Below are positions 28,301 to 40,488 of a stretch of DNA of 64,000 nucleotides, one piece after another. Within the stretch, counting starts at the first letter, position 1. Every line of letters begins with the position of its first letter. The notes below the pieces were generated by a model, which made no database searches, was not told where the DNA came from, and saw only the letters and a program-made list of their open reading frames with translations. The translations under genes were made by a program, and so were the position numbers. Source of the DNA: Verticiella sediminum (GTDB lineage: Bacteria > Pseudomonadota > Gammaproteobacteria > Burkholderiales > Burkholderiaceae_B); NCBI RefSeq assembly GCF_007558815.1, contig NZ_VLTJ01000039.1, forward strand, positions 310,001 to 374,000. The letters run 5' to 3'.

Positions 28301-28903
28301 GCTGCGCTCGAGGAGCTCAACACGGCGCGCGAGCGCCAGGGCTTTCTCGCCTCGCAGCAGCAGGATCTGGTCGCCGCCATCGAGACGCTGGAGGATGCGA
28401 TCCGCCGCATCGACCGCGAAACCCGGCAACTGCTGCAGGAAACCTTCGACACGGTGAACGGTCATTTCGGTGAGTTGTTCCCGCGCCTGTTCGGCGGCGG
28501 CGAGGCCAGGCTCAGCATGACCGGCGAGGAGATCCTCGATGCCGGCGTGCAGGTGATGGCCCAGCCGCCGGGCAAGCGCAACAGCACCATCCATCTGCTA
28601 TCCGGCGGCGAGAAGGCGCTCACCGCGACGGCGCTGGTGTTTGCGCTGTTCAAGCTGAATCCGGCGCCGTTCTGCCTGCTCGACGAGGTGGATGCGCCGC
28701 TGGACGACGCGAATACCGAGCGGTATGCCAACCTGGTGCGCAGCATGAGCGAACAGACGCAGTTCCTGTTCATTTCCCACAACAAGATCGCCATGGAGAT
28801 GGCGCACCAGTTGGTCGGGGTTACGATGCAGGAATTGGGCGTATCCCGAATCGTGGCGGTCGACATCGACGCCGCGATCCAACTGACCGCCGAGGCGGCT
28901 TGA
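25373..28903 (+). CDS. smc: Chromosome segregation protein SMC
   Basis: A 1176-residue SMC ATPase for chromosome condensation and segregation. The N-terminal Walker A GPNGCGKS is at 31-38, two long coiled coils flank a hinge (about 515-660), and the C-terminal half carries the signature LSGGEKALTATAL near 1075 and Walker B LLDEVDAPLDD near 1102. The GTG start aligns with the family N-terminus (V)RLTQIKLAGFKSFVD; the frame is open further upstream but that part lacks conservation. First gene of smc-zipA-ligA-mtnP. Partner genes scpA and scpB are not in the window. Confidence 0.96.
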   Translation: MRLTQIKLAGFKSFVDPTSIQVPSQLVGVVGPNGCGKSNIIDAVRWVLGETRASELRGESMQDVIFNGSGNRKPAARASVELVFDNEAGRAAGQWSQYAEIAVKRVLTRDGASSYFVNNQPVRRRDIHDIFLGTGLGARGYAIIGQGMISRIIEARPEELRVFLEEAAGVSRYKERRRETGNRLEDTRENLTRVEDILRELTAQLEKLEAQAAVAQRYQSLQAEGERKLHALWLLRKREADETRERSALETERAQTDLEAAIAGLRRDQSQLESLRQAHYAAGDAVHAMQGRLFEANTEVSRLEAEIRYVVEARNRLQQRREQLEQQIRTAAEEIEDGQARIVEAEDEREAAAVRTEEAKARLYDVQDAQPAQEARLREAQVSLSALRGEVAQVEQALALSAQTQREADRQLQQLALRRERLEQQAQALTRPDTGRIAQLAGDLAAAAALVEDAEGELQALEERVPRMDAERREAQQAAQEQAGAVNATEARLGALTRLQQDVQQQGELQPWLQKHELTQRERLWQRLQIEPGWETALESVLRERMSALEMNQLDWASGFLTDAPPARMAFYQMPVPQAAPNVPGGFTPLTALLRISDPRLRTLMNAWLRDTYVMDDAAQALRARASLPAGAAFVTREGHLIDNHGVRFYAPDTEQAGMLARQQEIENLQREVKAKQLIADESRTAASRAEAAYSQVAAALPGARQRLAEVTARRHALHLEHERLVHEAQQSGAESERIAQDLEELRVQEEELRASREEAEARFETLDGELGDKQSRVADAEIALESLAADVERARTQLRDSERASHEAEFAERGAAARIGELQRSLQRLAEQVERAREELAGVSEELVVLDDAAAQAGLQEALAARAECEDAVARARAELDDLNAQLRAADEARQTAERSLEPQRERITQLQLQEQAARLAQEQFQQQLTEAEVNEADVAAWLDENPAERRRVTWLQAEVQRVTREVNGLGAVNLAALEELNTARERQGFLASQQQDLVAAIETLEDAIRRIDRETRQLLQETFDTVNGHFGELFPRLFGGGEARLSMTGEEILDAGVQVMAQPPGKRNSTIHLLSGGEKALTATALVFALFKLNPAPFCLLDEVDAPLDDANTERYANLVRSMSEQTQFLFISHNKIAMEMAHQLVGVTMQELGVSRIVAVDIDAAIQLTAEAA

Positions 28904-28921
28904 GGTAGCGAGAAGACAAAC

Positions 28922-32051
<3,130 letters not shown>

Positions 32052-32052
<1 letters not shown>

Positions 32053-32831
32053 TGCGCGCCATCATCGGCGGTACGGGTTTTTATCGGATGACCGGCATGG
32101 CTGCCACGCGGCGCCAGGTCGTGCGCACGCCGTATGGGCAGGCGTCGGGCGCGCTCACCTTCGGGCGCATCGACGATTGCGCCGAGGTCGTATTCCTCAA
32201 TCGCCATGGCTATGGCCACACGCTGGCTCCGCACCTGATCAACTATCGCGCCAATCTCTGGGCGCTGCGCGAGGTCGGGGTGCGCCAGGTCATCGCGGTG
32301 GCGAGCGCTGGCAGCCTCGTCGAGGACATCGCGCCGGGCAGTCTGGTGCTGCCGGACCAACTGATCGACTACACCAGCGGGCGCGCGCACACCTTCGTGG
32401 ACAGCAGCGAGGCGCCGGTGGTGCACGTGGACATGACCGAGCCCTACACGGCCAGCCTGCGCGTCGAAATGCTGCGGGCCGCCCAGGCTTGCGGCGTGCG
32501 CGTCACGGATGGCGGCACCTACGCCTGCACGCAGGGGCCGCGGCTGGAAACCGCCGCCGAGGTGCGCCGCCTGCGCAACGACGGCTGCGACCTGGTCGGC
32601 ATGACCGGCATGCCGGAGGCCGCGCTCGCGCGCGAACTGGGGCTGGAGTACTGCGCGCTGAACGTAGTGAGCAACTACGCCGCCGGCGTTGGCGAGAGCC
32701 ATACCCGCGTCGCCTTCGAGGGGGGCGACGAACGCTACAACGCGGCCATGCAGCACATGCAACACCTGCTCGGCACCTGGTGCGCGGCGCCCGGCGCGCT
32801 GGCCGCGGGGCCGGGGGACGCGCTGCCGTAG
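32052..32831 (+). CDS. mtnP: S-methyl-5'-thioinosine phosphorylase
   Basis: A 259-residue purine nucleoside phosphorylase-fold enzyme of the MTAP/MTIP group. Phosphate-binding features are GGTGFY at the N-terminus and the FLNRHGYGHTLAPHLINYRANL segment; the late YACTQGPRLETAAEVRRL and GMTGMPEAALA form the base site. The MTGMPE form resembles the Pseudomonas enzyme that uses methylthioinosine rather than methylthioadenosine. The function belongs to methylthioadenosine salvage. The ATG overlaps the ligA stop by one base. Confidence 0.85.
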
Positions 32832-32881
32832 CCCCAGCCGAGCGGGGCGCGGGCCGGGCCAGCCGGCCTGCGGCCCGCGTC

Positions 32882-35488
32882 TCAGGTGCGCAGGGTGTCG
32901 AGCAGCTCCCGCTCGAAACGCAACTGGCTGCGGCTGTCGCCCAGCGTGCCGGAGCCGCCGTCGAGCACGAACACGTCCTCGACGCGCTCGCCCAGCGTCA
33001 TGACCTTGGCGCTGGACACGGTGACGCCGTGCTCGCCGAATATCCGGGCGATGGCGTGCAGCAGCCCGGCCCGGTCGGTGGCGCTCAAGCTCAGAATCCA
33101 GGACTTGCCGGACTCGTCCGGATGCAGCTCGATTGCCGGCGTCACGGGGAACTGGCGCGAGCGGCGCGAGGCGCGTCCCAGGTTGGCGGGCGGCGTGCTC
33201 TGGGCCGGGCCGGTCTGGCGCAGGTAGTCGGCGAGTTCGTGCTCCAGCACGGAGACGATGGTGCGTAGCTCGCCCGCGCCGCTCGGGCTCAACACCACGA
33301 AACTGTCCAGCGCGTAGCCGTGGCGGGTGGTGTGGATGCGCGCGTCCAGAATGCCCAGGCGCCGGCTTTCGAACCAGGCGCAGAGCTGGGTGAAGAGCGC
33401 CGGCGTGTTCTTCGCATAAATGGCGAACTGCAGGCTTTCACCTTCGATGGCGCGGGCCCGCACCACCGGCGTCTCGCTGCGCACCTTGTTGTACAGGTGG
33501 CGGGTATGCCAGGCGATGTCGCTCGCGTCGTTGCGCAGGAAGTAGCCCACGTCCAGTTCGCGCCAGAGCGTGTCGCGGGCGTCGTCGCGCAGGCCGGCCA
33601 GGCGCAGCAGGCTGGCCGCTTCCTGCTTGCGCAGCGCCAGCAGGGTGGTGGCGTTGGGCGCAACCCCGCCGCCCAGGGCATCCAGCGTCTTGCGGTAGAG
33701 GTCTTCGAGCAGTTTGCCCTTCCAACTGTTCCAGACTTTGGGGCTGGTGCCGCGGATGTCGGCCACGGTCAGCAGGTAGAGCGCGGTCAGGTGCCGCTCG
33801 GTGCCGACGCGCTCGGCGAAGGCACGGATCACCTGTGGATCGGACAGATCCTGCTTCTGCGCGACCGAGGACAGCAGCAGGTGCTCGCGCACGAGGAACT
33901 CGACCAACTGGGCGTCGCCTTTGTCGAGCTGGTGCGTGCGGGCGAAGCGGCGGACTTCGATGGCGCCCAGCCGGGAGTGATCGCCGCCGCGGCCCTTGGC
34001 GATGTCGTGGAACAGTGCGGCCAGGTAGAGCAGCCAGTGGCGATCGAAGTTGGCGATCAGGTCGCTGCACAGCGGGTATTCGTGGGCGTGCTCGTCCATG
34101 GTGAAGCGGCGCAGGTTGCGCACCACCATGAGCGTGTGCTGGTCGACCGTGTAGACGTGAAAGAGATCGTGCTGCATCTGCCCGACGATGCGGCGGAACG
34201 GCGGCAGGTAGGCCGGCAGCACGCCCAGGTCGTTCATGCGGCGCAGCTCGTGCACGATGCCGCGCGGCTGCTGCAGGATCGCGAGGAACATGTGCCGGTT
34301 GACCGGGTTCGCCCGGAACTGCGCGTCGATGCGCCGGCGCGCATGCCAGATGGCGCGCACGGTGCGCACCGACATGCCGGACAGCTCCGCGTGCTGCTGC
34401 ATCACGAGAAAGGCCTTGAGCAGCAGGGCGGGTTTGCGCTCGAAGGCGTCGTCCAGCCGGATGTCGAGCTTGCCGTGGCGGTTGACGAAGTCGTCGTCGA
34501 TATCGATCGGCGCGCCGGCTTCTTCGCCGAGCATGCGCTCCTCGATGTTCTGCACCAGGATGTTGTTGAGCTGGGTGACGAGCTTGGCCGCCCAGTAGTA
34601 GCGCTGCATCAGCATTTCGCTGGCGCGGCGCCCGTGGGCGCCTTCGATGCCGTAGGCCTCGGCGAGCGCGGGCTGGTGCTCGAAGAGCACGCGGTCCTCG
34701 CGCCGGCCGGCGAGCAGGTGCAGCTCGATGCGCAGCCGCTTGAACGCCTGTTCGGCCCGGCGTAGCTGGCGGGCTTCCTGGCTGGTGAGCAGGCCGGCGT
34801 CGGCGACCTGCTTCCAGGTGCGGCCCAGGCCCGCGGCCCGCGCCATCCAGAGAATGACCTGCAGATCGCGCAGGCCGCCCGGCGATTCCTTGCAGTTGGG
34901 TTCCAGCGCGTACGGCGTATTCTCGTAGCGCGTGTGGCGCTGCTGCATTTCCAGCTTCTTGGTGCGGATGAACGCCGCCGGGTTCATCCGTTCGCGCATG
35001 CGCTGCGAGAACTGGCGCATCAGCGAACGGCTGCCGGCCAGCCAGCGCGCCTCGAGCAGGGCGGTCTCGACGGTGATGTCGGCGGCCGCCTCGGCCAGGC
35101 AGTCCTCGATCGTGCGCACACTGTGCCCGGGCTCCAGGCCGAGATCCCACATCGCGGTGAGCAGATCCGAGATCGCGGCTTCCTCCTCGGCCTGGGCGGG
35201 ATGCGGCAGCAGGATGAGGATGTCGACGTCCGAGTACGGGTAGAGTTCGCCACGGCCGTAGCCGCCCACGGCGGCCAGGGCGGCGCCCGCGGGCAGCGGA
35301 TGGATGGTGAGCAGTTGCCCGAGCACGCGGTCGACGAGCCGCCGCAGGCTGCCCAGAAAGGCATCCGGCCGCAGGTTCTCGCGGAACACGGCGGTGATCT
35401 GGTCGCGCTCGGCGCGCATCTGCTCGCGCAGCGCCGGCAGATCGGCGGCGGGCTGGGGGCTGGCGGGAATACGGGCGGCCACGGACAC
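32882..35488 (-). CDS. glnD: Bifunctional uridylyltransferase/uridylyl-removing enzyme GlnD
   Basis: An 868-residue nitrogen sensor that uridylylates PII (GlnB/GlnK) when glutamine is low and removes the groups when it is high. Domains in order: nucleotidyltransferase with GGYGRGELYPYSDVDIL (about 72-88), a central region, an HD domain with FHDIAKGRGGDHS near 495, and two ACT domains (about 690-868) that bind glutamine. Full length. The ATG is six bases from the map stop, so map and glnD likely share a transcript. Confidence 0.95.
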   Translation of the reverse strand: MSVAARIPASPQPAADLPALREQMRAERDQITAVFRENLRPDAFLGSLRRLVDRVLGQLLTIHPLPAGAALAAVGGYGRGELYPYSDVDILILLPHPAQAEEEAAISDLLTAMWDLGLEPGHSVRTIEDCLAEAAADITVETALLEARWLAGSRSLMRQFSQRMRERMNPAAFIRTKKLEMQQRHTRYENTPYALEPNCKESPGGLRDLQVILWMARAAGLGRTWKQVADAGLLTSQEARQLRRAEQAFKRLRIELHLLAGRREDRVLFEHQPALAEAYGIEGAHGRRASEMLMQRYYWAAKLVTQLNNILVQNIEERMLGEEAGAPIDIDDDFVNRHGKLDIRLDDAFERKPALLLKAFLVMQQHAELSGMSVRTVRAIWHARRRIDAQFRANPVNRHMFLAILQQPRGIVHELRRMNDLGVLPAYLPPFRRIVGQMQHDLFHVYTVDQHTLMVVRNLRRFTMDEHAHEYPLCSDLIANFDRHWLLYLAALFHDIAKGRGGDHSRLGAIEVRRFARTHQLDKGDAQLVEFLVREHLLLSSVAQKQDLSDPQVIRAFAERVGTERHLTALYLLTVADIRGTSPKVWNSWKGKLLEDLYRKTLDALGGGVAPNATTLLALRKQEAASLLRLAGLRDDARDTLWRELDVGYFLRNDASDIAWHTRHLYNKVRSETPVVRARAIEGESLQFAIYAKNTPALFTQLCAWFESRRLGILDARIHTTRHGYALDSFVVLSPSGAGELRTIVSVLEHELADYLRQTGPAQSTPPANLGRASRRSRQFPVTPAIELHPDESGKSWILSLSATDRAGLLHAIARIFGEHGVTVSSAKVMTLGERVEDVFVLDGGSGTLGDSRSQLRFERELLDTLRT

Positions 35489-35494
35489 GGGGTA

Positions 35495-36304
35495 TCAGGC
35501 GGTGGTGAGCGATTTCACGAAGGACGGCGGCGCCGGCATGCCGGGAGAGACCGTGAGGACCTCGTATCCCGACTCGGTGACGAGCACTGTGTGTTCCCAT
35601 TGCGCCGACAGGCTATGGTCGCGCGTGACCACCGTCCAGCCGTCGGACAACTGGCGGATCTCGCGGCGGCCGGCGTTGATCATGGGCTCGATGGTGAAGA
35701 TCATGCCCTCGACCAGCTTCACGCCGGCGCCCGGCTTGCCATAGTGCAGCACCTGGGGATCTTCGTGGAAGTTGCGCCCGATGCCATGGCCGCAGAACTC
35801 GCGCACCACCGAGAAGCCGGCCTTCTCGGCATGGCGCTGGATCACGCTGCCCACGTCGCCCAGCGTCGCGCCCGGCTTGACCTGCTCGATGCCGAGCCAC
35901 ATGCACTCATAGGTGATGTCGGTCAGGCGGCGTGCGAGGATCGAGGGCTCGCCCGCGCAATACATGCGGCTGGTGTCGCCGAACCAGCCGTCCTTGATGA
36001 CCGTGACGTCGATGTTGACGACGTCGCCGTTCTTGAGCACCTTCTCGCCCGGCATGCCGTGGCAGACCTGGTGGTTGACCGACGTGCACACGGCGCCGGG
36101 AAACGGCGGGTAGCCCGGCGGGGCGTAGCCGATGGTGGCCGACTTCACGCCGATCTGCTTCATGTAGTCGTGACAGATCCGGTCGATCTCGGCGGTGGTG
36201 ATGCCGGGCTTGATGAACGGCGCGACATGATCGAGCACGCTGGCGGCCGCCTGGCAGGCGGCGCGCATCTGGTCGAGCTCGACGGAATCGGTGACTATAC
36301 CCAT
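35495..36304 (-). CDS. map: Methionine aminopeptidase, type Ia
   Basis: A 269-residue metalloprotease that removes the initiator Met from new proteins. The metal ligands fall in NIDVTVIKDGWFGDTSR, GHGIGRNFHEDP and the terminal FTIEPMINAG and QWEHTVLVTE segments, as in the E. coli enzyme. The start is the ATG at 36304; the frame is open for 57 more codons but that part overlaps the rpsB leader. Divergent from rpsB, a conserved arrangement. Confidence 0.96.
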   Translation of the reverse strand: MGIVTDSVELDQMRAACQAAASVLDHVAPFIKPGITTAEIDRICHDYMKQIGVKSATIGYAPPGYPPFPGAVCTSVNHQVCHGMPGEKVLKNGDVVNIDVTVIKDGWFGDTSRMYCAGEPSILARRLTDITYECMWLGIEQVKPGATLGDVGSVIQRHAEKAGFSVVREFCGHGIGRNFHEDPQVLHYGKPGAGVKLVEGMIFTIEPMINAGRREIRQLSDGWTVVTRDHSLSAQWEHTVLVTESGYEVLTVSPGMPAPPSFVKSLTTA

Positions 36305-36335
36305 GACTGGCTGCCAAGTCCTTAAAAATGATAGA

Positions 36336-36341
36336 ATTATA
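36336..36341 (-). promoter_or_regulatory. TATAAT box facing map
   Basis: The minus strand reads TATAAT here, 31 bases upstream of the map start codon. No good -35 hexamer lies at the expected spacing, so this is a single-element match, weaker evidence than the riboswitch promoter. Confidence 0.35.
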
Positions 36342-36422
36342 GGCTTTCCCAAAAACTCGTTGCCTAACTCGTCGGTTGGGCAGCAGCATCCAGGCGCCGG
36401 GCCTTTTCCCGGTAATAGCGCG

Positions 36423-36465
36423 CCGTAGACCCATAGGGTGCCGTCGAGCGACGGTACACCTACGG
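36423..36465 (+). promoter_or_regulatory. Three-way-junction leader of rpsB, candidate S2 regulatory element
   Basis: Outer stem CCGTAG (36423-36428)/CTACGG (36460-36465) encloses two arms: ACCC-ATA-GGGT (36429-36439) and CCGTC-GAGC-GACGG (36441-36454). A further 7-bp stem lies upstream (36362-36368 with 36375-36381) and a 5-bp one at 36397-36412. The structure ends 27 bases before the rpsB ATG. In E. coli S2 represses its own operon through the rpsB leader; this could be the local counterpart. Paired bases are seen directly; the function is inferred. Confidence 0.4.
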
Positions 36466-36492
36466 TGCAAGACACAACCCTTGGAGATATCC

Positions 36493-37248
36493 ATGTCCGT
36501 TAGCATGCGCGAAATGCTGGAAGCCGGTGTCCACTTCGGTCACCAGACCCGCTTCTGGAACCCCAAGATGGCCCCCTACATCTTCGGCCATCGCAACAAG
36601 ATTCACATCATCAACCTCGAAAAGACGTTGACGATGTACCAGGACGCGATGAAGTTCATGCGTCAGTTGGCAGCTCGTGGCGGCACGATCCTGTTCGTCG
36701 GCACCAAGCGCGCCGCGCGCGAGGTCGTCGCCGAGGAAGCCCAGCGCTGCGGCATGCCCTTCGTCGACAGCCGCTGGCTGGGCGGCATGCTCACCAACTT
36801 CAAGACTGTCAAGTCCTCGATCAAGCGCCTGAAGGACATGGAAGCCGTGGTCGCCGACGGCGGCCTGGAGCGCATGAGCAAGAAGGAAGCGCTGCTCTTC
36901 ACGCGTGAACTGGACAAGCTGAACAAGTCGATCGGCGGCATCAAGGATCTGAACGGTCTGCCCGACGCCATCTTCATGGTCGATGTCGGCTACCACAAGA
37001 TCGCCGTGGCCGAAGCCGCTGCCCTGAACATCCCGGTGGTTGCCGTGGTCGACACCAACCATTCGCCCGAGGGCGTGGCCCATGTCATCCCGGGCAACGA
37101 CGACTCCGGCAAGGCGCTGGCCCTGTATTTCCGCGGCGCCGCCGACGCGATCCTGGACGGCCGTGAACAGGCCATGCAAGGCGTGGTCGAAGCCGTCTCC
37201 GAAGAGGGCGCCGACGAATTCGTCGAAGTGCGCGAAGACGAGGCCTGA
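36493..37248 (+). CDS. rpsB: 30S ribosomal protein S2
   Basis: A 251-residue small-subunit protein. The N-terminus [32 protein letters not shown] and the [24 protein letters not shown] segment are signature S2 sequence. GGAG at 36483-36486 precedes the ATG. The C-terminal 25 residues are acidic. It is the first gene of the rpsB-tsf-pyrH-frr run. Confidence 0.97.
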   Translation: MSVSMREMLEAGVHFGHQTRFWNPKMAPYIFGHRNKIHIINLEKTLTMYQDAMKFMRQLAARGGTILFVGTKRAAREVVAEEAQRCGMPFVDSRWLGGMLTNFKTVKSSIKRLKDMEAVVADGGLERMSKKEALLFTRELDKLNKSIGGIKDLNGLPDAIFMVDVGYHKIAVAEAAALNIPVVAVVDTNHSPEGVAHVIPGNDDSGKALALYFRGAADAILDGREQAMQGVVEAVSEEGADEFVEVREDEA

Positions 37249-37270
37249 TCCCCGGGGTCAAGCGCGAACG

Positions 37271-37340
37271 GCCCCGGCAGGTCCGGGGCATGCAGAAGTA
37301 CCGGCCCGTGGCTGGCAGGTGAAGGGGCTTTAGGCCCCTT
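37271..37340 (+). terminator. Tandem hairpins between rpsB and tsf (attenuator-like)
   Basis: Two stem-loops: GCCCCGG/CCGGGGC (37271-37277 with 37283-37289) and AAGGGGC/GCCCCTT (37322-37328 with 37334-37340, loop of five). The second is followed by a poor T run (TGCTTTC), which fits a leaky terminator that would lower tsf relative to rpsB, as in E. coli. Confidence 0.5.
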
Positions 37341-37421
37341 TGCTTTCGGCCCGTCCCGTGTGGTGGCCCCAGCGGGCCCGCGGGCAGTCATTCAATCGTT
37401 AGGAATCATTCAGGAGCGAGC

Positions 37422-38303
37422 ATGGCAGAAATCACTGCTGCGATGGTCAAGGAACTGCGCGAGAAGACCGACGCGCCCATGATGGAGTGCAAGAAGGCGC
37501 TCACCGAGGCGGAGGGCGATCTGGCCCGCGCCGAGGAACTGCTGCGCGTCAAGCTCGGCACCAAGGCCAGCAAGGCGGCTGCCCGCGTGACGGCCGAAGG
37601 CCTGGTCGGTGTCTACGTGTCCGATGACGCCAAGCTGGCCGCGGTCATCGAAGTCAACTGCGAGACCGACTTCGTTGCCAAGAACGACGATTTCGTTGCC
37701 TTCGTGAACGAACTGGCCAAGCGCGTGGCCACCGATGCGCCGGCCGACGTCGACGCCCTCTCGGCCCTGTCCATGGGCGAAGGCACCGTCGACTCGACCC
37801 GCACCGCCCTGGTCGGCAAGATCGGCGAGAACATCAGCATCCGCCGCTTCCAGCGCATCCAAACCGCCGGCAAGGTGGCGAGCTATGTGCACGGCGGTCG
37901 TATCGGCGTGCTGGTCGAGTACACCGGCGACGACGCCGTGGGCAAGGACATCGCGATGCACGTCGCGGCCACCCGCCCGCGCGCCATGAGCGCCGACGGC
38001 GTGGATCCGGCCCTGATCGAGGCCGAGCGTTCGGTCGCCTCGCAAAAGGCCGCCGAATCCGGCAAGCCCGCCGAGATCGCCGCCAAGATGGTCGAAGGCT
38101 CCGTGCAGAAGTTCCTGAAAGAAGTTACGCTTCTGTCGCAGCCGTTCGTCAAGGACGACAAGCAGACCGTCGAACAGATGCTCAAGTCCAAGGGCACGAC
38201 GGTGCAGCAGTTCGTGCTGTACATCGTCGGCGAGGGCATCGAGAAGAAGAGCACCGACTTCGCCGCCGAAGTCGCGGCGCAGGCCGCCGCCGCTCGCGGC
38301 TAA
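37422..38303 (+). CDS. tsf: Elongation factor Ts
   Basis: A 293-residue guanine-nucleotide exchange factor for EF-Tu. The N-terminal UBA-like domain includes the signature [16 protein letters not shown]; the core has [15 protein letters not shown] and the coiled-coil region follows. Length fits the family (E. coli 283). A GAG-rich ribosome site precedes the ATG after the intercistronic hairpins. Confidence 0.97.
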   Translation: MAEITAAMVKELREKTDAPMMECKKALTEAEGDLARAEELLRVKLGTKASKAAARVTAEGLVGVYVSDDAKLAAVIEVNCETDFVAKNDDFVAFVNELAKRVATDAPADVDALSALSMGEGTVDSTRTALVGKIGENISIRRFQRIQTAGKVASYVHGGRIGVLVEYTGDDAVGKDIAMHVAATRPRAMSADGVDPALIEAERSVASQKAAESGKPAEIAAKMVEGSVQKFLKEVTLLSQPFVKDDKQTVEQMLKSKGTTVQQFVLYIVGEGIEKKSTDFAAEVAAQAAAARG

Positions 38304-38379
38304 GCCCGGCGCATGGCCTGCCGGCGCGTCCGGCGGGCCATGCCTTATGCACCGTTTTTCCATCTTCACGATCCCCGCA

Positions 38380-39105
38380 ATGACCGCCCCCACATCCCCC
38401 GCATACAAACGCATTTTGCTGAAACTGTCGGGCGAAGCCCTGATGGGCGACGATGCCTACGGCATCAATCGCGGCACCATCATGCGGATGGCCGACGAGA
38501 TCCTCGACGTGGTGCGGCTCGAGGTGGAACTGGCCATCGTCATCGGCGGGGGCAACATCTTTCGCGGCATCGCGCCCGGGGCCCAGGGCATGGACCGCGC
38601 GACCGCGGATTACATGGGCATGATGGCCACCATCATGAACGCGCTCGCCCTGCAGGATGCGCTCAAGCACCGCGGGCTCGACGCGCGCGTGCAATCCGCC
38701 CTGAACATCGAACAGGTCGTCGAGCCCTACATCCGTCCCAAGGCCCTGCGCTACCTCGAAGAGGGCAAGGTCGTGATTTTCGCGGCGGGTACGGGCAATC
38801 CGTTCTTCACCACCGATACCGCGGCCGCGCTGCGCGGCGCCGAAGTGGGCGCCGAGCTGGTGTTGAAGGCCACCCGCGTCGACGGCGTGTACAGCGCCGA
38901 TCCCAACAAGGACCCGAACGCCACCCGGTACAGCCGGATCTCGTTCGACGAGGCGATCAACCGCCGCCTGGAGATCATGGACGCCACCGCCTTCGCCCTG
39001 TGCCGCGACCAGAAGCTGCCGATCAAGGTGTTCTCGATCAACAAGCCCGGTGCGCTCGCCCGCGTCATCATGGGCGCCGACGAGGGCACCCTGGTCCACG
39101 TCTAG
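38380..39105 (+). CDS. pyrH: UMP kinase
   Basis: A 241-residue amino-acid-kinase-fold enzyme, the exact E. coli length, that phosphorylates UMP to UDP and is activated by GTP. Motifs: [44 protein letters not shown]. An ATG 11 codons upstream is in frame, but [11 protein letters not shown] matches the family N-terminus better. AGGAG for the next gene overlaps its stop. Confidence 0.96.
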   Translation: MTAPTSPAYKRILLKLSGEALMGDDAYGINRGTIMRMADEILDVVRLEVELAIVIGGGNIFRGIAPGAQGMDRATADYMGMMATIMNALALQDALKHRGLDARVQSALNIEQVVEPYIRPKALRYLEEGKVVIFAAGTGNPFFTTDTAAALRGAEVGAELVLKATRVDGVYSADPNKDPNATRYSRISFDEAINRRLEIMDATAFALCRDQKLPIKVFSINKPGALARVIMGADEGTLVHV

Positions 39106-39114
39106 GAGTAAGAC

Positions 39115-39675
39115 ATGTCCGTATCCGAAGTCACCAAGAGCGCCGAAGCGCGCATGCGCAAGTCCCTGGAGAACCTGCAGCTCGAACTCGCCAAGCTGCG
39201 CACCGGCCGCGCCCATGCCGGCATCCTGGATCACGTGCAGGTCGAGTACTACGGCTCCATGGTGCCGGTCAGCCAGATCGGCAACGTGACGGTGGTCGAT
39301 GCGCGCACCCTGTCCATCCAGGTCTGGGAGAAGAACATGGCTGGCGCCGTGGACAAGGCCATCCGCGAATCGGACCTGGGCTTGAACCCGCAGGCCATGG
39401 GCGAGGTGATCCGCGTGCCCATGCCCGCGCTCACCGAGGAGCGCCGCCGCGACCTGACCAAGGTGGTGCGCGGCGAGGGCGAGGGCGCCAAGATCGCCGT
39501 GCGCAACCTGCGCCGCGACGCCAACGAGCAGCTCAAGCGCCTGGTCAAGGACAAGACCATCTCGGAAGACGACGAACGCCGCGGCCAGGACGACATCCAG
39601 AAGCTCACCGACCGCTACGTCGCCGAAGTGGACAAGCTCGTCAGCCAGAAAGAAGCGGAGATCATGAAGGTCTGA
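39115..39675 (+). CDS. frr: Ribosome recycling factor
   Basis: A 186-residue three-helix-bundle plus beta domain protein that, with EF-G, splits post-termination ribosomes. The core motifs are [22 protein letters not shown] and the C-terminal [26 protein letters not shown]. The AGGAG ribosome site overlaps the pyrH stop, so expression is tightly linked. Confidence 0.97.
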   Translation: MSVSEVTKSAEARMRKSLENLQLELAKLRTGRAHAGILDHVQVEYYGSMVPVSQIGNVTVVDARTLSIQVWEKNMAGAVDKAIRESDLGLNPQAMGEVIRVPMPALTEERRRDLTKVVRGEGEGAKIAVRNLRRDANEQLKRLVKDKTISEDDERRGQDDIQKLTDRYVAEVDKLVSQKEAEIMKV

Positions 39676-39700
39676 GCGCGATGCCGCTCATCCTCGCGTC

Positions 39701-40483
39701 ATGAACACCAGTTCCACTCTCGGCATCCCGAGCACGGGCACGGCGCCGCGCCACGTCGCCATCATCATGGACGGCAACGGTCGCTGGGCGACCCGCCGCC
39801 ACCTGCCGCGCAAGGCCGGCCATGTCCGCGGCGTGGACGCCGTGCGCAACGTCGTGCAGGCCTGCGGCGAAGCGGGCGTCGAATACCTGACGCTCTTTGC
39901 CTTCAGCTCCGAGAACTGGCGCCGTCCGCCCGAGGAGGTCTCGCTGCTGATGCGCCTGTTCATGCAGGCCATCGAGCGCGAGATCGGCAAGCTCGAGGAG
40001 CAGGGCGTGCGCCTGCGCATCGTGGGCGACATCACGGCTTTCGAGCCGCGCCTGCAGCGCCTGATCCGAGATGCCGAGCTGCGCACGGCCGGCAACGACC
40101 GCATGCACCTCACGGTGGCCGCCAACTACGGCGGCCGCTGGGACGTACTGAACGCCATGCGCGCGCTGCTGCGTTCCGAGCCGCACCTGGCCAGCGCCCC
40201 CGAGGCGATCGACGAGGCGCGGCTGGCGCCGTATCTCTCGCTCGCCTTCGCGCCGGAACCGGACTTGCTGATCCGCACCGGCGGCGAGCAGCGGATCTCC
40301 AACTTCGCGATCTGGCAGCTTGCCTACACCGAGCTGTATTTCACCGAGCGTTATTGGCCGGACTTCGGCGCCAGCGCGCTGGCCGAGGCCTTCGCCTGGT
40401 ACGGCGGGCGCGAGCGCCGGTTCGGCCGGACCAGCGCCCAGCTCGTCCAGGACCCGATGACACTGCTTGCCCAGGGGGGCTGA
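39701..40483 (+). CDS. uppS: Undecaprenyl diphosphate synthase
   Basis: A 260-residue cis-prenyltransferase that makes the C55 carrier lipid for peptidoglycan and O antigen. The diagnostic [10 protein letters not shown] near the N-terminus holds the catalytic Asp; [24 protein letters not shown] and QLAYTELYF follow as in the family. The stop lies five bases before cdsA. Confidence 0.96.
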   Translation: MNTSSTLGIPSTGTAPRHVAIIMDGNGRWATRRHLPRKAGHVRGVDAVRNVVQACGEAGVEYLTLFAFSSENWRRPPEEVSLLMRLFMQAIEREIGKLEEQGVRLRIVGDITAFEPRLQRLIRDAELRTAGNDRMHLTVAANYGGRWDVLNAMRALLRSEPHLASAPEAIDEARLAPYLSLAFAPEPDLLIRTGGEQRISNFAIWQLAYTELYFTERYWPDFGASALAEAFAWYGGRERRFGRTSAQLVQDPMTLLAQGG

Positions 40484-40488
40484 TCCGG

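Noticed and set aside
26522-28594. 690-codon open frame antisense to smc
   Set aside because: Antisense reading of the SMC coiled coil; Leu/Arg/Ala-rich composition reflects codon bias only.
32832-32881. GC-rich inverted repeats between mtnP and glnD as terminator
   Set aside because: Pairing is imperfect with a long loop and no T run, so I do not call it.
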